From Citrobacter amalonaticus (GTDB lineage Bacteria; Pseudomonadota; Gammaproteobacteria; Enterobacterales; Enterobacteriaceae), in assembly GCA_028994555.1 (NCBI GenBank), contig JARDVN010000001.1, forward strand, positions 3,472,001 through 3,536,000: 64,000 nt of DNA, read 5' to 3'. Below, piece after piece: positions 1-9,748 of the stretch (position 1 is its first letter; each line of letters begins with the position of its first letter). The position numbers were made by a program, and so were the translations under genes. The notes below the pieces were generated by a model, which saw only the letters and a list, made by a program, of their open reading frames with translations, did not search any database and had not been told where the DNA came from.

Positions 1-175
1 GAAAGATGGCGAGCCCTCTGACGTGGAACGCCATGACGATGACGCTCTGCTGGAAAAACTACTCATGCTCGAGCAGCGTCTGGCTGAAGATCTGGCACGT
101 AAACCCCGACACCAGAAGCCACAGTTGCAGGCTCAATGGCGTAAAGAGATAGACGACATCACCGCGCGTCTTTAA
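1..175 (+). CDS. 3' end of an unidentified gene (partial)
   Basis: An open frame enters from the left edge (first full codon at base 2) and stops at TAA 173-175, giving 57 residues. The piece is highly charged, rich in Asp/Glu/Lys/Arg/Gln and probably helical (LLEKLLMLEQRLAEDLARK), with no motif I recognise. A strong hairpin follows at once, which fits a genuine gene end. In E. coli adhP follows yddM on this side; this tail does not look like AdhP. Function unknown. Confidence 0.5.
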   Translation, partial: KDGEPSDVERHDDDALLEKLLMLEQRLAEDLARKPRHQKPQLQAQWRKEIDDITARL

Positions 176-182
176 TGTTCAA

Positions 183-210
183 TGCCCGGTAACGCGATGT
201 TTACCGGGCA
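183..210 (+). terminator. Intrinsic terminator of the left-edge gene
   Basis: A perfect 10-bp stem (tgcccggtaa / ttaccgggca) with an 8-base loop lies 8 bases after the stop codon and is followed by a short T-rich stretch (attt). The T tract is weak. Confidence 0.6.
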
Positions 211-309
211 ATTTGCGTAGCGCTTTCCAGTATTGAGCCCCTCTTCTTTTCTCTTTGTTCATTTCGCCAGACACTCGCACAAATGCAGGCGAAATTTGTT
301 GCGTCTGAC

Positions 310-342
310 GGAACATAATGCTACTGTTCCTCCTGAAGGAAC
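310..342. promoter_or_regulatory. Overlapping inverted repeats upstream of higBA (candidate HigA operator)
   Basis: ggaaca (310-315) pairs with tgttcc (325-330), and gttcct (326-331) pairs with aggaac (337-342), so the tgttcct block is shared by two palindromes. This lies 12 bases or more before the higB start. HigA-type antitoxins normally repress their own promoter by binding such palindromes; binding here is inferred. Confidence 0.5.
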
Positions 343-354
343 GAGGTGAAAAGG

Positions 355-633
355 ATGATCATGAATTTCAGGCACAAAGGATTACGCGACCTGTTTCTTC
401 ACGGTAAAACGTCAGGTGTGCTGGCAAAGCACGTCAAACGTTTGCGACACCGCCTCGCCGTGATTGACGCCGCAGGCTGCGTGAACGATATCAACATGCC
501 CGGTTACCGACTGCATCCTCTGAGCGGCGATCGCGACGGCGTGTGGGCAATATCGGTTTCAGGCAACTGGCGTCTGACGTTCGAATTCGTCAATGGCGAT
601 GCGTACATTCTGGATTACGAGGATTATCACTGA
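355..633 (+). CDS. higB: HigB/RelE-superfamily toxin
   Basis: A 92-residue protein of the HigB plasmid-maintenance killer type: it opens [14 protein letters not shown] and ends in the family signature of a Trp-Arg-Leu-Thr-Phe strand followed by [12 protein letters not shown]. HigB toxins are ribosome-dependent mRNA endonucleases. A GTG at 346 in frame would add three residues; I prefer ATG 355 because the family begins MI-x-x-F-x-HKGL and a GAGG box sits about 8 bases upstream. The stop overlaps the higA start by one base (TGATG), so the pair is translationally coupled in toxin-antitoxin order. Toxin activity is inferred from family. Confidence 0.85.
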   Translation: MIMNFRHKGLRDLFLHGKTSGVLAKHVKRLRHRLAVIDAAGCVNDINMPGYRLHPLSGDRDGVWAISVSGNWRLTFEFVNGDAYILDYEDYH

Positions 634-917
634 TGAAAATGGCGAATCATCCCCGCCCCGGGGATATTATTCAGGAAGCGCTGGACGAACTGAACGTCAG
701 TTTACGTGAATTTGCCAGAGCAATGGAGATTGCGCCCTCAACCGCAAGCCGTCTTTTGACGGGTAAAGCCGCTCTCACGCCCGAGATGGCGATTAAGCTC
801 TCGGTGGTGATCGGCAGCTCACCGGAGATGTGGCTAAATCTGCAAAATACCTGGAGTCTGGCACAAGCGCAAAAAAGCGTGGACATTTCCCGCCTGCGCC
901 GTCTGGCGGTGCAGTAA
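633..917 (+). CDS. higA: HigA-type antitoxin / XRE regulator (YddM)
   Basis: 94 residues with a Cro/C1-type helix-turn-helix at about residues 20-60 ([20 protein letters not shown]) and the HigA signature at 40-75 ([24 protein letters not shown]). It is nearly identical to what I recall of E. coli YddM, which sits beside fdnI. The start ATG 633 overlaps the higB stop. It should bind and neutralise HigB and repress the operon. A longer in-frame start at 543 lies inside higB and was rejected. Confidence 0.9.
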   Translation: MKMANHPRPGDIIQEALDELNVSLREFARAMEIAPSTASRLLTGKAALTPEMAIKLSVVIGSSPEMWLNLQNTWSLAQAQKSVDISRLRRLAVQ

Positions 918-928
918 TCGCGTTGACA

Positions 929-953
929 GCCGGACTGGCAAACGCCGTCCGGC
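929..953. terminator. Hairpin between convergent higA and ppa-like gene (REP-like)
   Basis: gccggac (929-935) pairs with gtccggc (947-953) around an 11-base loop. It sits in the 44-base gap between two converging genes, so it could end both. The gccgga...tccggc core resembles half a REP element; no long T tract is present. Confidence 0.45.
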
Positions 954-961
954 AGATTCGC

Positions 962-1565
962 TTATCGCTGCGGATTTTTCGCTTTCCAGGCATCCCATGC
1001 CTGTTTGATTTCCTGCTTTGCGGTCGCCGCGTCGTTAAAGCCGTTCAGCTCCACTTTCTTGCGCCCTTCCGGTAATTCTTTGTAGACGCGGAAGAACGAC
1101 TCCAGGCGCTGAACTTCAATTTTCGGCAGGTCGGCCAGTTCCTTGATGTCGTCATAGGTAGGATCAATTTTGCTGGCAGGAACCGCCACAATTTTGTCAT
1201 CCTTCTCGCCGCCATCAATCATCTTCAGCACGCCAATCGCGCGAAGCTTAATCAGCGTACCCGGTGCCAGCGGCGCGCGGGTGTAGAAAATAACATCCAG
1301 CGGATCGCCGTCTCCCGCCAGTGACTGGGTCAGCGAGCCGTAGTTTGCCGGATAGGCTACCGGCATGGACTGAAAGCGGTCCGCAACGATAAACCCGGTT
1401 TTAGCGTCGGTTTCGTATTTAATGATCCCGCCAGCCGGAATTTCCGTCACGGCATAAAATTCTTCCGGATTGTTCTCCGGCTGTGGGAACTCAAGGACGT
1501 TCTGCGCCTGAACGGACGCGGAAAGAAGTACGCCTGCAGCGAGCAATTTTTTTGACCAGATGCAT
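962..1565 (-). CDS. Exported family I inorganic pyrophosphatase (frame broken near start)
   Basis: Hydrolyses pyrophosphate to phosphate. The soluble family I signature DGDPLDV is present at about residue 100, with surrounding conserved Asp/Lys/Tyr residues (YPANYGSL, DDKIVAVP). The first 22 or so residues are a signal peptide (MHLVKKLLAAGVLLSASVQA), so this is a periplasmic paralogue, not the essential cytoplasmic Ppa. As given, the frame breaks at T7 1547-1553; with six T the protein starts at ATG 1563-1565 and has 200 residues. Without the correction only a leaderless frame from 1546 remains. It stands as its own unit between the fdn operon and higBA, and the product name rests on the active-site motif. 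Confidence 0.85.
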
Positions 1566-1643
1566 TGTCGGTTAACTCTTCGGTTATTTGTGAAGACAAC
1601 ACGTTACGGTTAGCCAATGACAGAATCATGACGTTTTTATGGC

Positions 1644-1672
1644 AAAAAAAAGGCGCTACCGGAGTAGCGCCT
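1644..1672 (-). terminator. Strong intrinsic terminator, minus strand
   Basis: A 9-bp stem (aggcgctac 1651-1659 / gtagcgcct 1664-1672) with loop cgga is followed on the minus strand by eight T (plus-strand A run 1644-1651). It would stop transcripts running leftward from the fdn side. An identical stem-loop occurs at 1814-1835. Confidence 0.8.
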
Positions 1673-1734
1673 GAGAGTGATGACAAACCTCATCACTACA
1701 CTGGTCAAGCAGAGATCACCTCATTAAAAACCAG

Positions 1735-1803
1735 GAAAATCAATTGATTGATTTTCGGCTTATAACCACAAAGAAGGAAAAACCACGTTTTATCCTTCTT
1801 TGT
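1735..1803. other. Two further stem-loops between fdnI and the pyrophosphatase gene
   Basis: Stem-loop A: gaaaatcaa (1735-1743) with ttgattttc (1748-1756), loop 4. Stem-loop B: acaaagaagga (1768-1778) with tccttctttgt (1793-1803), an 11-bp perfect stem with a 14-base loop. With the two copies of the 9-bp stem at 1651-1672 and 1814-1835 this makes four hairpins in about 185 bases. They could be the 3' end of fdnI mRNA, a processed small RNA, or tandem terminators; the sequence alone does not decide. Confidence 0.55.
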
Positions 1804-1813
1804 CAGCAGTCTG

Positions 1814-1836
1814 AGGCGCTACCGGAGTAGCGCCTG
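1814..1836 (-). terminator. Repeat copy of the terminator stem, just after fdnI
   Basis: The same 23 bases as at 1651-1673 (9-bp stem, cgga loop, one flanking g) recur here, 19 bases downstream of the fdnI stop. No long T tract follows on the minus strand (cagactgctg), so on its own it is a weak terminator or an mRNA 3'-end stabiliser. Confidence 0.6.
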
Positions 1837-1854
1837 TTGCTGTGAAAAAGAGAA

Positions 1855-2511
1855 CTAGTTTATTCCTTCTTCACTCTCTTTCTTCGCTTCGGCCTTCTCG
1901 ATGTCACGATACCAGCGAGGATGGTGTTTCTTCGCCCAGCGACGACTCACCTTCCCTTCAATCATCCCTTTAATCGATCCTTTCACCCAGAATGCCATGT
2001 ACATATGGATGAGAATGGCGTGAATCAGGATGATCCCCGCCGCCGCGTGGATCAACAGGCTGTAACGCACCACCTGCATCGGGAAATACTGCGCAAAGTA
2101 TGGACGCCAGATAATCACGCCGGTCACCAGCAGTACAAAAATCATGCTCATGATCGACCAGAACATCATCTTTTGTCCGGCATTATATTTGCCCACATCC
2201 GCCACTTTGTGTTCGTTGCCTTTCAGCACTTCAACAATATTCTTCAGCCACGGAAGGTCTTTCTTATCCGGGATATTGTGATGGACGAAACGAACAAACA
2301 TGAACATCAGCGCGACGAAGATCGCAACGCCAAAGAACGGGTGCAAAATACGCCCCATCTGCGGCGTTCCGAAGGTTTGCGTCAGCCATTGCAGCGTCGG
2401 GAAGAAAAATGAAATCCCCGACAGCGCAACCAGGAAGAAGCAAATCACCACCGTCCAGTGACAGGCGCGATCGATGAACTTCGTGCGCACAATCATTTTC
2501 GACTTACTCAT
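1855..2511 (-). CDS. fdnI: Formate dehydrogenase-N cytochrome b556 subunit
   Basis: 218 residues: the membrane diheme b-type gamma subunit that takes electrons from FdnH and reduces menaquinone. Four transmembrane helices are visible (about 18-38, 55-75, 112-132, 150-172) with histidines in or near them ([29 protein letters not shown]). It is close to the E. coli FdnI I recall (217 aa). I chose the MSKSKMIV start at 2511, which overlaps the fdnH stop by 8 bases, as in an operon read fdnG-fdnH-fdnI. An upstream in-frame ATG at 2529 adds six unconserved residues. Intact. Confidence 0.95.
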   Translation of the reverse strand: MSKSKMIVRTKFIDRACHWTVVICFFLVALSGISFFFPTLQWLTQTFGTPQMGRILHPFFGVAIFVALMFMFVRFVHHNIPDKKDLPWLKNIVEVLKGNEHKVADVGKYNAGQKMMFWSIMSMIFVLLVTGVIIWRPYFAQYFPMQVVRYSLLIHAAAGIILIHAILIHMYMAFWVKGSIKGMIEGKVSRRWAKKHHPRWYRDIEKAEAKKESEEGIN

Positions 2512-3388
2512 GATGATCCTCCTCGTCATCGTCCACTTCTTTGTTCGGGCCGATACCGATGTAGTGGTAAATCAGCCCGGCAAAGGTGGCGATAAATCCG
2601 GCAGCGGCTAATGGTTTCAGCGCCCCTTTCCACAGATTGATAGAGGTGTCGACTTTCGGCTCGTTCGGCAAACCGTGATACAACTCCGGCTGATCCGCGT
2701 GATGCAGAACGTACATCACGTGTGTACCGCCAACACCCTGCGGGTTGTAGACGCCAGCATGCTCATAGCCGCGCGCTTTCAGTTTCTTCACGCGCTGCTC
2801 GCCCATTTCCAGCATCTCTTGCTTAGTGCCGAAATGAATCGCCCCGGTCGGACAGGTTTTGACACAGGCCGGCTCCTGACCCACGCTGACGCGATCGACG
2901 CAGAGTGTACATTTATAGACGCGGTTATCCTCTTTATTGAGGCGCGGAATATTAAACGGACACCCGGCGATGCAGTAGCCGCAGCCAATGCAGTGCTCGG
3001 ACTGAAAATCAACAATCCCGTTAGCATACTGGATGATTGCACCCGCAGACGGGCAGGCCTTCAGGCAGCCCGGATCTTCACAGTGCATGCAGCCGTCTTT
3101 ACGAATCAGCCATTCCAGTTTGCCATTCTGCTCGGTTTCGCTAAAACGCATCACCGTCCAGGACTTGGCGCTAAGATCGGCGGGGTTGTCGTACACCCCA
3201 ACGCAATGCCCTACCTCGTCACGAATGTCGTTCCACTCGGAGCAGGCCACCTGGCAGGCTTTACAGCCCACGCAGGAGGTGACGTCAATGAGCTTGGCGA
3301 CCTCGGCTTTATAATCACGCACCTGCGGTGGCGGCGTGATCGTGTTAGTTGCGGACCTTTTGATGATGTCCTGCGTTTCCAAAGACAT
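2504..3388 (-). CDS. fdnH: Formate dehydrogenase-N iron-sulfur subunit
   Basis: 294 residues, same length as E. coli FdnH. Four ferredoxin-type cysteine clusters are visible: [11 protein letters not shown] (about 39), [14 protein letters not shown] (about 100), [12 protein letters not shown] (about 133), and [21 protein letters not shown]'s cysteines (about 160). One transmembrane helix near 256-279 anchors it to the periplasmic face. It passes electrons from the FdnG molybdenum/selenium centre to FdnI haem. Encoded 13 bases after fdnG and overlapping fdnI. Intact. Confidence 0.95.
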   Translation of the reverse strand: MSLETQDIIKRSATNTITPPPQVRDYKAEVAKLIDVTSCVGCKACQVACSEWNDIRDEVGHCVGVYDNPADLSAKSWTVMRFSETEQNGKLEWLIRKDGCMHCEDPGCLKACPSAGAIIQYANGIVDFQSEHCIGCGYCIAGCPFNIPRLNKEDNRVYKCTLCVDRVSVGQEPACVKTCPTGAIHFGTKQEMLEMGEQRVKKLKARGYEHAGVYNPQGVGGTHVMYVLHHADQPELYHGLPNEPKVDTSINLWKGALKPLAAAGFIATFAGLIYHYIGIGPNKEVDDDEEDHHE

Positions 3389-3401
3389 ATGCTCGCCCCC
3401 C

Positions 3402-6400
3402 TTACGCCTTCTCGATGTTAACTAAAAACGCTTTGTACTCCGGCGTTTGCGAGTTTGAGTCACCGACGTTTGGCGTCAGGGTGTTGGCGATATAGCCTTT
3501 ACGCGCCACCCCTTCAAAGCCCCAATGCAACGGGATCCCGACGGTTTCAACCTGCTGACCGTTGACATGCAGCGTACGCAGACGACGCGTAACGACCGCA
3601 ACCGCACGAATAAATCCGCGCTTGCTGCTTACCTTCACGTAGTCACCGTTGCCAATGCCTTTGGCAGCGGCCAGCGTTTCGCTGATCTCCACAAACTGTT
3701 CCGGCTGTGCGATAGCATTCAACAGCGCATGCTTGGTCCAGGTGTGGAAGTGCTCGGTCAGACGATAGGTCGTGCCGACATACGGGAACGCGTCTTTTTT
3801 TGCCTAAACGCAGCACGTCATCTTCATAGATACGCACCACCGGGCTGGAGACTACGTTCGGATGCAGCGGGTTAGTACCCAGCGGCGTTTCCATGGGTTC
3901 GTAGTGTTCCGGGAACGGACCTTCCGCCAGCTTATCAAGGGCAAACAGACGCCCCATCCCTTCCGGCTGCATGATAAATGGACCGGTTGCGCTGCCCGGC
4001 GGTGCGGTGTTGAAGTCCGGGATATCGTTACCCGTCCATTTCGCCCCGTTCCACTGGATCAGCATCCGTTTCGGATCCCACGGTTTACCGTTGATATCCG
4101 CAGAAGCGCGGTTGTACAGCACACGGCGGTTGAGCGGCCACGCCCATGCCCAGCCCAGCGTATTGCCCAGCCCGGACGGATCGGCGTTATCGCGGTTGGC
4201 CATCTGGTTGCCCTGCTCTGTCCAGCTACCGGTGTAGATCCAACAGGAAGACGACGTCGTGCCGTCATCACGCAACTGCGCGAAGCTACTCAGCAACTGA
4301 CCTTTCTTTGCAATCAGCACACCGTTGGCGTCATAGAGATCGGCCAGCGCATAGCCGTTATTCTCTTTCGCCACCTCTTCTGACTCTGGATGATCAGGTT
4401 GTTTGTAGTCCCAACGCATTTTCAGCAGCGGTTCCACACCTTTTCCGCCCTCTGTGCGATACATCTCACGCAGACGGTGGAACAACCCGGCCAGAATTTC
4501 GCCGTCGTTACGTGCTTCACCCGGCGCATCCTGCCCTTTCCAGTGCCACTGCAGCCAGCGTCCGGAGTTGGCGATAGAGCCATCTTCTTCTGCAAAGCAA
4601 GTGGACGGCAGACGGAATACTTCGGTCTGAATTGACGCAGGATCGACATCGTTAGACTCACCGTGGTTCTGCCAGAAGGTTGAGGTCTCTGTCACCAGCG
4701 GATCGATAACCACCATGTACTTCAGTTTGCTCAGGCTACGAACCACTTTGTTTTTGTCCGGGAAGGACGCAACCGGGTTGAAGCCCTGACAGATGTAGCC
4801 GGTGACTTTTCCGTTATCCATCATGTTGAAGTATTTGATGACGTCGTAGGCCTGATCCCATTTCGGCAACCAGTCAAAGCCCCAGTCATTCTCTTTCTGC
4901 GCGTTTTCGCCGTAGAACGATTTCATCAGGCTGACGGCAAACTTCGGATAGTTGCTCCAGTAGTTAACCTGGTCCGCCCGCGTGGCTTTTGGCGTGTTGG
5001 CGTTCAGCCATGTCTGCCAGTCGCTCTGTTTTTCAGACGGCAGCGTCAGATAACCTGGCAGACTGGTGGAGAGCAGACCTAAATCGGTTAACCCCTGAAT
5101 GTTCGAGTGACCGCGCAAGGCGTTAACACCGCCGCCTGCCATCCCCATGTTACCGAGCAGCAACTGGATCATCGCCATCGTGCGGATGTTTTGCGCCCCC
5201 CACGGTGTGTTGTGTCCAGCCCAAAGCATAGAGGAACGTGGTGGTGCGATCCGCCGCACTGGTCGACGCCAGCACTTCACACACTTTCAGGAAGTCTGCT
5301 TTAGGTGTACCGCAGATGTTCTCTACGACGTCCGGCGTATAGCGTGAAACGTGCTGTTTCAGCAGATTCCAGACGCAGCGCGGATGCGATAGGGTTTCGT
5401 CGCGTTTGGCGTAGCCGTTTTCATCGAACTGATAGTTCCAGGACGACTTATCGTACTGACGTTTATCCGCGTCATAACCACTGAATAAGCCGTCATCAAA
5501 GGCAAAATCATCCCGAACCAGCAGGCTGGCGTTGGTGTAATGTCTGACGTATTCAGCGTTGACTTTATTATTTTCAATCAGGTACAGCAAAACGCCGGAC
5601 AGGAACGTAATGTCCGTGCCGGAACGAATCGGTGCATAAATATCTGCAACCGAGGCAGTACGGGTAAATCGGGGATCGACAACAATCAACGTCGCGTCGT
5701 TGTTGTTCTTCGCTTCCATCGCCCAGCGGAATCCTACCGGATGGGCTTCAGCGGCATTACCGCCCATTACCATCACGACGTTGGCGTTTTTGATATCAAC
5801 CCAGTGGTTGGTCATCGCACCGCGACCAAATGTTGGAGCAAGACTTGCTACCGTTGGTCCGTGTCAGACGCGCGCCTGGTTGTCTACCGCCAGCATGCCG
5901 AGTGAGCGCACAAATTTCTGTGTCAGCATGCCGGTTTCATTACTGGCTGCGGAGGCGCAGAGCATCCCCGTGGAAAGCCAGCGGTTAACCGTTACGCCCT
6001 GTTCGTTTTTCTCGATAAAGTTGGCGTCACGGTCGGCTTTCATCAGCTTCGCAATGCGGGAGAAGGCGTCATCCCAGCTAATGCGCTGCCATTTATCGGA
6101 ACCCGGCGCGCGGTATTCGGGGTAACGCAGGCGGTTTCCGCTATGAACGTAGTCCAGCAAACCGGCGCCTTTCGGACACAATGCCCCACGGCTGACCGGA
6201 TGATCCGGATCCCCTTCGATATGATAAATCGCTTCTTTGGCGTTTTTTGCTCCATCACCCAGGCTATACATTAATAGCCCGCAACCTACGGAACAGTATG
6301 TGCAGGTGTTGCGGATCTCTTTCGCGCGTAACAACTTATAATTTCGCGATTGAGCCAGTGCCATTTTGGGCGTAAATCCCAGTGCGGCTACTGTTGTTCC

Positions 6401-6451
6401 CGCCATACCGCCCGCGCAGATTTTAAAAAACTTTCTGCGGCTGACGTTCAT
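3402..6451 (-). CDS. fdnG: Formate dehydrogenase-N catalytic subunit, selenoprotein (frame broken twice)
   Basis: Large periplasmic subunit oxidising formate to CO2 at a bis-MGD molybdenum centre. It begins with a twin-arginine leader ([15 protein letters not shown]) and an N-terminal 4Fe-4S cluster (CTYCSVGC...CPKG). The TGA at 5864-5866 follows VDNQARV and is followed by [10 protein letters not shown], exactly the selenocysteine context of FdnG, so it is Sec, not stop. Two real frame breaks occur: C6 at 5206-5211 and T7 at 3795-3801. Taking one base from each gives 1015 residues, the E. coli length. Start at 6451; the in-frame ATG at 6481 would precede the Tat leader. First gene of fdnGHI. 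Confidence 0.93.
5823..5866 (-). other. Selenocysteine codon and bacterial SECIS hairpin
   Basis: Immediately 3' of the UGA (5864-5866) the minus strand folds into a hairpin whose apex is agcaagtcttgct (5837-5849) with outer pairing gaccaa/ttggtc. Its loop carries the AGTCT core seen in the fdnG and fdhF SECIS elements recognised by SelB. It directs Sec insertion during fdnG translation. Confidence 0.85.
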
Positions 6452-6535
6452 TGCTTTCCTCTTTTTCCAGAGTTGTAACATCTTTGCTGAGTTGTAACAT
6501 CGGCGAGGAAACTAACAGCAATACCCATATTTTTT

Positions 6536-6549
6536 TTGAGTCAAATCAA
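6536..6549 (-). promoter_or_regulatory. FNR site of the fdnG promoter
   Basis: Minus strand reads ttgatttgactcaa, a near match to the FNR consensus TTGAT-N4-ATCAA, about 92 bases before the fdnG start. fdnG expression in E. coli needs FNR and nitrate-activated NarL; I did not resolve NarL heptamers with confidence. Confidence 0.65.
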
Positions 6550-6703
6550 TAACGAAACGGTTCCGCTACTAAATAGCCCCAATTGTCGGTTTTATGTACC
6601 ACTAAGGGAGTAAATCCCTCTCTGTATTCGCCTGGCGTCTGTCGCTATAAAAGTGCTATATATTTCAACTTCTTTTTGAGAGCGATGGGAAACAGCAAAC
6701 AGA

Positions 6704-7586
6704 ATGACGAAACAAAAGGCAACGCTGACCGGACTGATTGCGATTGTGCTGTGGAGCACGATGGTCGGTCTGATCCGTGGCGTGAGTGAAGGTCTTGGAC
6801 CGGTAGGCGGCGCAGCCGCAATTTATTCATTAAGTGGCCTGCTGCTGATATTTACCGTTGGCTTTCCTGATATTCGTCGGTTCCCGTTGAAGTATTTAAT
6901 CGCCGGTAGCGTGCTTTTTGTCAGTTATGAAATTTGTCTGGCCTTATCGTTGGGTTACGCCGCGACGCGTCACCAGGCGATTGAAGTCGGCATGGTCAAT
7001 TATTTATGGCCTAGCCTGACCATTTTATTTGCCATTCTGTTTAACGGACAAAAGACCAACTGGATTATCGTCCCGGGTTTACTCCTCGCATTAACCGGCG
7101 TCTGTTGGGTTTTAGGAGGTGAGAATGGACTTAATCCTGGCGAAATAATCAACAATATTACGACCAGCCCACTCAGTTATTTTCTCGCTTTTCTCGGCGC
7201 ATTTATCTGGGCGACTTACTGCACCGTCACGAATAAATATGCTCGCGGATTTAACGGCATCACAATTTTTGTTCTGCTGACGGCACTCAGCCTGTGGCTT
7301 TACTATTTTCTGAGCCCACAACCGGAAATGCAATTCAGCACCCCGGTAGTCATCAAGCTTTTTTCCGCGGCCCTGACGCTGGGTTTTGCCTACGCCGCGT
7401 GGAATGTGGGGATTTTACACGGCAACGTCACTGTGATGGCGGTGGGTTCCTATTTCACGCCGGTCCTCTCCTCCGCGCTGGCGGCTGTACTGCTCAGCGC
7501 CCCGCTGTCGTTCTCTTTCTGGCAGGGGGGCCATCATGGTTTGCATTGGCTCTCTGCTTTGCTGGTGGGCCACACGACGGGCTTAA
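6704..7586 (+). CDS. yddG: Aromatic amino acid exporter YddG (frame broken near end)
   Basis: Ten-helix DMT-family inner membrane exporter, known for efflux of aromatic amino acids and methyl viologen. The sequence closely follows E. coli YddG (LIAIVLWSTMVGLIRGVSEG, SYEICLALSLGYAATRHQA, NYLWPSLTILFAILFNG). A G6 run at 7525-7530 shifts the frame; with five G the C-terminus becomes the expected ...GSLLCWWATRRA-type tail and stops at TAA 7584-7586, giving 293 residues, the E. coli length. As given, the frame runs on to 7636 with an unrelated tail. Divergent from fdnG, as in E. coli. Confidence 0.92.
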
Positions 7587-8129
7587 TTCTCCCCGGGTCG
7601 GCCCGTTTTTCTGACCCGGATGTCGCCTGCACGTGACAAATATTCACCCGCCTGTTCTTAAGATATTCCCCTGTCATTCGAAAATTCTTATTTGTTTTTT
7701 TCTGTCAGTTCAACCATACCTTATCAGGCAGCGTAATCAGGTTTATTTACCTCGTCCCAACAAGTGTATTTAATTTTTAAATTTATGTTAAATTAATGAT
7801 AATTACACGCTAAAAAATACTTTTCTACATCCATTTATAATTATTATTGTGTATATAGTATACATTGACAACTAACTCAATAATAACCAATTTCCCATAT
7901 ATAGTCCCACGTGAAAATATTGCATAGAAAGTTATTTATAAGAATAGTCGCGCCTCAGATTTGCCTTAGGGAGATCTGGATCACACAAATAGAAATAATC
8001 TGCAATTACATGAAACTTATTATTGAATTAGTACTGCTGCGTAATTTAAAAATAGCTTGCCATTGATTAAATGATTCGATCGACAATGGTTCAGGAATCA
8101 CACCAAGAAAATTATAAGGATTGTTAACA
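7587..8129. promoter_or_regulatory. Long AT-rich upstream region of ompD
   Basis: 543 bases without a convincing gene between yddG and ompD. From about 7740 to 8100 it is very AT-rich with many TATA-like and TTGACA-like stretches (for example ttgaca at 7866-7871), typical of H-NS-bound, multiply regulated porin promoters. The ompD ribosome site aagga lies at 8116-8120. I see no clear small RNA or operator that I can assign. Confidence 0.4.
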
Positions 8130-9221
8130 ATGAAACTTAAATTAGTTGCAGTGGCAGTGACTAGCCTGTTGGCAGCAGGCGTCGTGAATGCGGCAGAAGT
8201 GTATAACAAAGACGGCAACAAGCTGGATCTGTACGGTAAAGTTACCGCTCTGCACTACTTCTCCGACAATGACGGCGATGATGGCGACAAAACTTATGCT
8301 CGTCTGGGTTTCAAAGGCGAAACGCAGATTAACGATCAGCTGACCGGTTTCGGCCAGTGGGAATATGAATTCAAAGGCAACAACGACGAAGCTAATGGCA
8401 ACAAAGGCAACAAAACTCGTCTGGCGTTTGCTGGTCTGAAATTTGCTGAGTTCGGTTCTTTCGATTATGGCCGTAACTACGGTGTTGCTTATGATGTCGG
8501 CGCATGGACCGACGTTCTGCCTGAGTTCGGTGGTGACACCTGGACCCAGACTGACAACTTTATGACCGCCCGTACCACTGGCGTTGCAACCTACCGTAAC
8601 ACTGACTTCTTCGGTCTGGTTGAAGGCTGGAACTTCGCGCTGCAGTATCAGGGTAAAAACGACCGCGATGACCTCCGTAAAGCGAACGGTGACGGCTTCG
8701 GTATGTCCACCAGCTATGAGTACGACGGCTTTGCAGCAAGCGCCGCTTATGCGAAATCTGACCGTACTGATGAGCAGGCCGCCGGTGCCTACGGCGCTCG
8801 TGGTAAGAACGCTGAAGTTTGGGCTGCTGGTCTGAAATATGATGCGAACAATCTCTACCTGGCAACCACTTACGCTGAAACACGTAACATGACCACTTTC
8901 GGTGGCACCAACGTTTATGGTTACGATGTTCGTGGTATTGCTGATAAAACGCAGAACTTTGAAGTTGTTGCTCAGTACCAGTTCGACTTTGGTCTGCGTC
9001 CGTCCCTGGCTTACCTGAAATCCAAAGCTAAAGACGTTGGCAGCTATGGCGATCAGGATCTGGTTGAATATGTAGATATCGGTGCGACCTACTACTTCAA
9101 CAAAAACATGTCTACCTATGTTGACTACAAAATCAACTTACTGGATGACAACCGCTTCACCAGAGATGCAGGTATTGCTACTGACGACATCGTTGCCGTT
9201 GGTCTGACCTATCAGTTCTAA
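8130..9221 (+). CDS. ompD: Trimeric outer membrane porin OmpD/NmpC type
   Basis: 363 residues. A 21-residue signal peptide ([21 protein letters not shown]) precedes [17 protein letters not shown], the general porin N-terminus; loop 3 carries the PEFGGDTW constriction motif, and the protein ends in QF with terminal Phe for Bam recognition. It forms a non-specific, cation-preferring channel for small solutes. Location beside yddG and smvA matches Salmonella ompD. I chose ATG 8130 over 8121 because the leader is standard from there and AAGGA lies about 10 bases upstream. Intact. Confidence 0.92.
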   Translation: MKLKLVAVAVTSLLAAGVVNAAEVYNKDGNKLDLYGKVTALHYFSDNDGDDGDKTYARLGFKGETQINDQLTGFGQWEYEFKGNNDEANGNKGNKTRLAFAGLKFAEFGSFDYGRNYGVAYDVGAWTDVLPEFGGDTWTQTDNFMTARTTGVATYRNTDFFGLVEGWNFALQYQGKNDRDDLRKANGDGFGMSTSYEYDGFAASAAYAKSDRTDEQAAGAYGARGKNAEVWAAGLKYDANNLYLATTYAETRNMTTFGGTNVYGYDVRGIADKTQNFEVVAQYQFDFGLRPSLAYLKSKAKDVGSYGDQDLVEYVDIGATYYFNKNMSTYVDYKINLLDDNRFTRDAGIATDDIVAVGLTYQF

Positions 9222-9248
9222 TTTTTTAGAATTGCGCTGTACCAAAAG

Positions 9249-9274
9249 CCAGCCCTTGATGGGCTGGTTTTTTT
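9249..9274 (+). terminator. Intrinsic terminator of ompD
   Basis: ccagccc (9249-9255) pairs with gggctgg (9261-9267) and is followed by seven T, 28 bases after the stop codon. Confidence 0.88.
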
Positions 9275-9307
9275 CCCCGACGTGGAACCGGTCATAAGGA
9301 GAATGCC

Positions 9308-9748
9308 GTGCAAACCTATACAGGACGTTGTCTCTGCGGACAAAGCCATTTCACCGTCGATGTCGAATCTCTCGACGTCTATGCATGTCATTGTACGATA
9401 TGCCAGAAATGGTCTGGCGGTATCGCGATGTATCTGGAGGCCTGTGGGCAGCCGATGATGGACACCGATGCTCCCGAACCTGCTCATTTTGCGTCGTCCG
9501 TGCGCGGCGAACGGTATTTTTGCTCCGGTTGTGGATGCCCGCTGTGGATCAAATTAACCGACACTGAGCGCTACTTCATTCCCTGGACGTTGCTCGAATT
9601 TAACGAAGTCGATCGCCGTCGTCTGATCCTTGCCGCTGAGATCTATACCGAAACACAACCTGCTTTCTGGCGACTCACCGGTCAGTATGCCCGTCTGAGC
9701 GGTAAGGAAGTGGAAGAACTGGATAACCGCTGCCAGCTCACCCACTGA
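9308..9748 (+). CDS. GFA-family zinc protein (like Salmonella STM1573)
   Basis: 146 residues with the GFA (glutathione-dependent formaldehyde-activating enzyme-like) fold: zinc-binding CLCGQSHF near residue 8, CHCTICQKWSG near 28-38, and CSGCGCPLW near 72-80. The first two Cys sets and the CxxC pair are the expected structural and catalytic Zn ligands. Most members have no proven substrate, so glutathione/formaldehyde chemistry should not be assumed. Starts at GTG 9308 with AAGGAG about 6 bases upstream. Converges with smvA, overlapping it by 11 bases. Same neighbours as in Salmonella (ompD, smvA). Confidence 0.8.
   Translation: MQTYTGRCLCGQSHFTVDVESLDVYACHCTICQKWSGGIAMYLEACGQPMMDTDAPEPAHFASSVRGERYFCSGCGCPLWIKLTDTERYFIPWTLLEFNEVDRRRLILAAEIYTETQPAFWRLTGQYARLSGKEVEELDNRCQLTH

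Noticed and set aside
5864..5866. Nonsense mutation (TGA) in fdnG
   Set aside because: It is the conserved selenocysteine codon with the expected context and SECIS hairpin.
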